Assembly (NCBI GenBank): GCA_964528575.1
Contig: CAZGTQ010000164.1
Coordinates: 1 to 8,288 of the forward strand
Source of the DNA: CAZGTQ01 sp964528575
Lineage (GTDB): Bacteria; Planctomycetota; UBA1135; GCA-002686595
Length of the DNA: 8,288 nt
Direction: 5' to 3'
Below, piece by piece: positions 6,016 to 8,288 of the stretch (the stretch's first letter is position 1; every line of letters starts with the position of its first letter). The position numbers were made by a program, and so were the translations under genes. Under the pieces are notes generated by a model. It was given only the letters and a program-made list of their open reading frames with translations, made no database searches and had not been told where the DNA came from.

Positions 6016-7848
6016 TCAGCGCGCGCCGCCGCGCCGGATCGAGTGCACCTCGCCGCGCAGCTCGCGAACCGCGCCGCGCAGCGCCTCGATCTCGGCGCGC
6101 AGCTCCTCGATCAGCGCGCCGAGCTCGCGCACGGCGTCGTCGCCGGCCGCGCGCTCGCGCGGCGCGCGCAGGCGCAACAGGTTCGGCTCGGCGGGCGCGT
6201 CGCCTTGGCGCCAGACGAAGGAGCGGGGCGCGCGGGGCGCGTGCGCCTCGGGCTCCTCGAACAGGTGCCCGGGCGGCACGGGAGCGCGGGGAGCGGGGAA
6301 GGCCTCGTGGAGCTGGCCGCCCCCGGAGCTGCCCTGGCCGCGGTGCACGAAGAAGCCGCCTCCGGCGTGCGCGTCCCCGTGCTCGTGCTCGTCTTCGTCC
6401 TCGACGGCGTGCCCGTGACGGAGCGGCGCGGGCGCGCGCGGCGCGACGCGCACGCCGCCCGTGCCGCCGATCGAGAAACGACGCGTCCGGACGCGGTCGT
6501 CGCCCTCGATCTCCTCGACCTCGTCGTCCTCCTCTTCCTCGGATTGCAGCCCGAACACCCGGACGCGACCGTCGGGGCGCAGCTCGCGAGCTCGGCGCTG
6601 GCCGCCGCCGAACGCGCCGTAGATGGACTGGCTGTCGTCGCCGACGCGCAGCCGGTACGCGCCGGACTCCTGCTCGCCGAGCCCCTGGAAGTGCACGTCG
6701 ACGTCCTCGAGCTCGATCACGTCGGTCTCGAGCTCGGTCTCGGTGCCGTCGCGGCTGCGCAGGATCACGCGCCGGCCGTCGTCGCCGCGGCGCAGCGTGT
6801 ACCACCGGCCCGTCTCTTCCTCTTGCTCGTCCGTCTCTTCGTCCGCGTCGTGTTCGTGGCCGTGATCGTGTTCGTGTTCGTCCACGCCCGAGGCCTGCCA
6901 CACGCCGAAGGGCGAGAGCTCCGACCAGTCGCCGTCCTCGAGGTCCCACGCCTCCAGCGTGGTCGTGAAGGCCCCGTCGTCCGCCGGCGTCCACGTCAGC
7001 GCGTTCTCCCACGCGCCTTGCGTGTCCACCCGCACGTCGGAGAGCGCGCGCCACTCGCCGCCCGCGCCGATCAGGTCCTCGATGTCGAGCTGGATGTGCT
7101 TCGGCCCCTTCTCGAGCCCCTCGATGCGGATGCGGATCACGCCGTCCTCGAGCGGCTCGTCGCTGCGAGCGGGAGCGGAGCGCAGCCCCTCGATGCGTCG
7201 CTCGGCGTCGCGCGCGCGCTCGGCGGCGCGGGCGCGCTCGAGCGTTGCCAGCACCTTCTCCTCGGCGGCCAACGCCTCGGCGCGCAGGCGCTCGGGGGCC
7301 TGCGCCAACCCGCGCTCGATCGCGCGCAGCGGGTCGCCGTGCACCTCGATCGACCCCGCTTGCACGCGTGCGCCGATCTCGCGCTCGATCGCGCGGAGCA
7401 CTTCGTTGCGCGCGTCCGAGCCGAGCGCTTCGGCGCGCGCCGCCTCGAGCGCGAGCTCGTACGCGGCGACACCGTCCACCGCGCGCAACTGTTGCGCTTC
7501 GAGGTCGCGCTGGAGATGCACGAGGTCCTGCTCGGCCCTGCGCCGAGCGGCGCTCGCGTGCTCGCCGGCCGCGCGCGCCGCGTTGGCCGCCGCCTCCACC
7601 TCGAGGCGCGCGAGCTGGCGCTCGAGCGCGTCGACGCCGCCCGAGAGGCGCGCGTTCAGCTCCTCGATGCGCCGGTGCACGCCGGCGTCGGGCGCCGGCG
7701 GCGGCGCCGGTTCCTGTGGCGGAGCGGCGGCAGGCGCCTTGGCCGGGGCCGGCGGGGGCGCGGGGGAGGGGACGTCCTGGGGCTCGCTCGTCGCGAAGGG
7801 CGCGAGCAGGCCGCCGGCGACGAGCAGACTGGAGACGATGCGGATCAT
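6016..7848 (-). CDS. Exported coiled-coil protein with His/acid-rich patches, function unknown
   Basis: This 610-residue protein matches no family I recognise. Residues 1-21 look like a signal peptide (R3, hydrophobic core 4-18, A19-T-S21 before cleavage). Residues 23-54 are a Pro/Ala linker. Residues 56-225 are mostly long helix with heptad-like Leu/Ala spacing and many Arg/Glu, probably coiled coil. Residues 235-320 look like beta strands with several Trp (266, 280, 286, 301, 308), perhaps a beta-sandwich. Acidic/His patches occur at 323-345 (EHEHDHGHEHD then Asp/Glu) and 483-494 (EDEDEHEHGDAH), with a further acidic run at 437-450. Residues 350-460 appear beta-rich, 462-560 Gly/Pro-rich and disordered, and 571-605 a second coiled coil. 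The His patches could bind divalent metal. AGGA at 7859-7862 lies 10 bases before the ATG. It starts 17 bases after the upstream gene's TAG, so the two are probably one operon. Confidence 0.82.
   Translation of the reverse strand: MIRIVSSLLVAGGLLAPFATSEPQDVPSPAPPPAPAKAPAAAPPQEPAPPPAPDAGVHRRIEELNARLSGGVDALERQLARLEVEAAANAARAAGEHASAARRRAEQDLVHLQRDLEAQQLRAVDGVAAYELALEAARAEALGSDARNEVLRAIEREIGARVQAGSIEVHGDPLRAIERGLAQAPERLRAEALAAEEKVLATLERARAAERARDAERRIEGLRSAPARSDEPLEDGVIRIRIEGLEKGPKHIQLDIEDLIGAGGEWRALSDVRVDTQGAWENALTWTPADDGAFTTTLEAWDLEDGDWSELSPFGVWQASGVDEHEHDHGHEHDADEETDEQEEETGRWYTLRRGDDGRRVILRSRDGTETELETDVIELEDVDVHFQGLGEQESGAYRLRVGDDSQSIYGAFGGGQRRARELRPDGRVRVFGLQSEEEEDDEVEEIEGDDRVRTRRFSIGGTGGVRVAPRAPAPLRHGHAVEDEDEHEHGDAHAGGGFFVHRGQGSSGGGQLHEAFPAPRAPVPPGHLFEEPEAHAPRAPRSFVWRQGDAPAEPNLLRLRAPRERAAGDDAVRELGALIEELRAEIEALRGAVRELRGEVHSIRRGGAR
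6849..6882 (-). repeat. Short His/acid codon repeat in the 610-residue gene
   Basis: Alternating GAA/GAC and CAC/CAT codons produce a near 6-base periodicity that encodes the EHEHDHGHEHD patch (residues 323-333). Codon choice here is less GC-biased than around it, with several GAA and CAT codons. Confidence 0.5.
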
Positions 7849-7865
7849 TTCGGTTCGTTCCTGAT

Positions 7866-8288
7866 CTACGGTTGGTCGTGTCCCTCGAGTGCCGCCAGCA
7901 CGAGAGGCAACAGGGTCTGCAATCGGCTCCGGCGGTCGCGCAGTGCGGCCAGCCGGCGTTCGAGCTCCGCGAGCGGCGCGGCGAAGGCGTGCTCGAGCCG
8001 CAGCGCGCGCACGTCCGCGACGAGTTGGTCGACCTCGCTCTCGAGCTGCGCCGCCTGCTCCTCGAGCACGGCGGCGAGGTCGTTGAGCGCGGCCGCGGTC
8101 GTCGCCGCCGGCGCGGGAGCCGACGGCGCGGGAGCGGCCGGCGCGAGAGTGGCCGGCACGGGAGTGGCCGGCGCGGAAGCGGCCGGCGTGAGAACGGCCG
8201 GCGCGGGAGCGGCCGGCGGCGCGGAAGCGCCCGTCGTCGGCGTCGTCGCGAGCGCGGTCGCGCCGGGCGCCGCGAGCGCGGTCGCGCC
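7866..8288 (-). CDS. Ala/Pro-rich protein with C-terminal coiled coil (5' end outside window)
   Basis: The frame is open from the right edge to the TAG at 7866-7868, showing the last 140 residues. The first 65 or so are a low-complexity Ala/Pro/Thr linker with seven pentapeptide repeats of the A-x-x-x-P type. The last 70 residues form a helical, probably coiled-coil segment with Leu-rich heptads (LAAVLEEQAAQLESEVDQL and ELERRLAALRDRRSRLQTLL), ending ALEGHDQP. A GTG at 8159 could serve as a start, but it falls in the middle of the repeats with no ribosome site, and the frame continues without a stop to the edge. The true N-terminal domain is unseen, so function cannot be assigned. Closeness to the 610-residue gene (17 bases) and the shared coiled-coil character suggest co-expression and possibly interaction. 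Confidence 0.7.
   Translation of the reverse strand, partial: GATALAAPGATALATTPTTGASAPPAAPAPAVLTPAASAPATPVPATLAPAAPAPSAPAPAATTAAALNDLAAVLEEQAAQLESEVDQLVADVRALRLEHAFAAPLAELERRLAALRDRRSRLQTLLPLVLAALEGHDQP
8109..8213 (-). repeat. Seven tandem 15-bp repeats inside the Ala/Pro-rich gene
   Basis: Seven consecutive 15-base units, close to GCCGCTCCCGCGCCG on the minus strand, each encode a pentapeptide such as AAPAP, AVLTP, AASAP or ATLAP. The last unit is the most diverged (SAPAP). The changes are a mix of silent and replacement, while Pro at position 5 is kept in all seven. This fits a flexible linker that grew by slippage. Confidence 0.8.
8247..8288 (-). repeat. 24-bp direct repeat at the right edge
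   Basis: GGCGCGACCGCGCTCGCG occurs at 8271-8288 and again at 8247-8264 on the minus strand, a 24-base period encoding GATALA-x-x. It lies in the same Ala-rich linker as the 15-bp repeats and may continue beyond the edge. Confidence 0.6.

Noticed and set aside
2618..6418. A 1266-codon open frame on the plus strand
   Set aside because: It runs antisense through the TPR gene, the intergenic hairpin and part of the 610-residue gene, is extremely Arg/Ala/Glu-rich, and shows no domain. It is the expected shadow of Ala/Leu/Glu-rich genes in GC-rich DNA. The minus-strand genes have signal peptides and recognisable repeats.
8157..8159. GTG at 8159 as the start of the rightmost gene
   Set aside because: It lies inside the fourth of seven coding repeats, has no ribosome site, and the frame stays open to the window edge, so the gene is treated as 5'-truncated.
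8109..8288. Repeats at the right edge as a CRISPR-like array
   Set aside because: Units are 15 and 24 bases with no spacers, and stay in frame within a coding region.

Overview
This window comes from a very GC-rich Gram-negative bacterium. Nearly every third codon position is G or C, and the proteins are dominated by Ala, Arg, Glu and Leu. An ExbB/ExbD proton-channel pair and exported periplasmic proteins imply two membranes. The architecture (very long TPR protein, PD40 propeller protein, Ala/Pro-rich linkers) would suit Planctomycetota, Myxococcota or another GC-rich phylum, but nothing here fixes the taxon. All credible genes lie on the minus strand, so transcription runs from the right edge to the left. 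No tRNA, rRNA, CRISPR array, transposase or phage gene was seen.

Right block (6016-8288): the 3' part of an Ala/Pro/Thr-rich protein with a C-terminal coiled coil enters from the right edge. Seventeen bases after it starts a 610-residue exported coiled-coil protein with two His/Asp/Glu-rich patches. The block closes with a near-perfect GC-rich hairpin at 5963-6003, just after the stop codon, which is a likely transcription end.

Middle (2642-5764): after a 251-base intergenic region comes a 1040-residue exported protein made almost entirely of TPR-like helical repeats.

Left block (1-2520): after a 121-base gap come a MotA/TolQ/ExbB proton-channel subunit and an ExbD/TolR subunit, overlapping by four bases (GTGA). 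They are followed 13 bases later by a membrane protein truncated by the left window edge. That last protein has an N-terminal membrane anchor, a five-repeat PD40 (TolB-type) propeller, two more membrane helices and a Pro/Ala-rich tail. Its third helix carries the Ser-x3-His spacing of the TonB/TolA energy-coupling helix, with the matching N-in/C-out orientation.

Taken together, the left two thirds reads as a divergent Tol/Ton-like system: a proton-driven ExbB-ExbD motor, a large periplasmic TPR protein, and a candidate energy transducer in which a TolB-like propeller and a TonB/TolA-like helix share one polypeptide. That fusion is the most interesting point in the window. The right block may be functionally unrelated.
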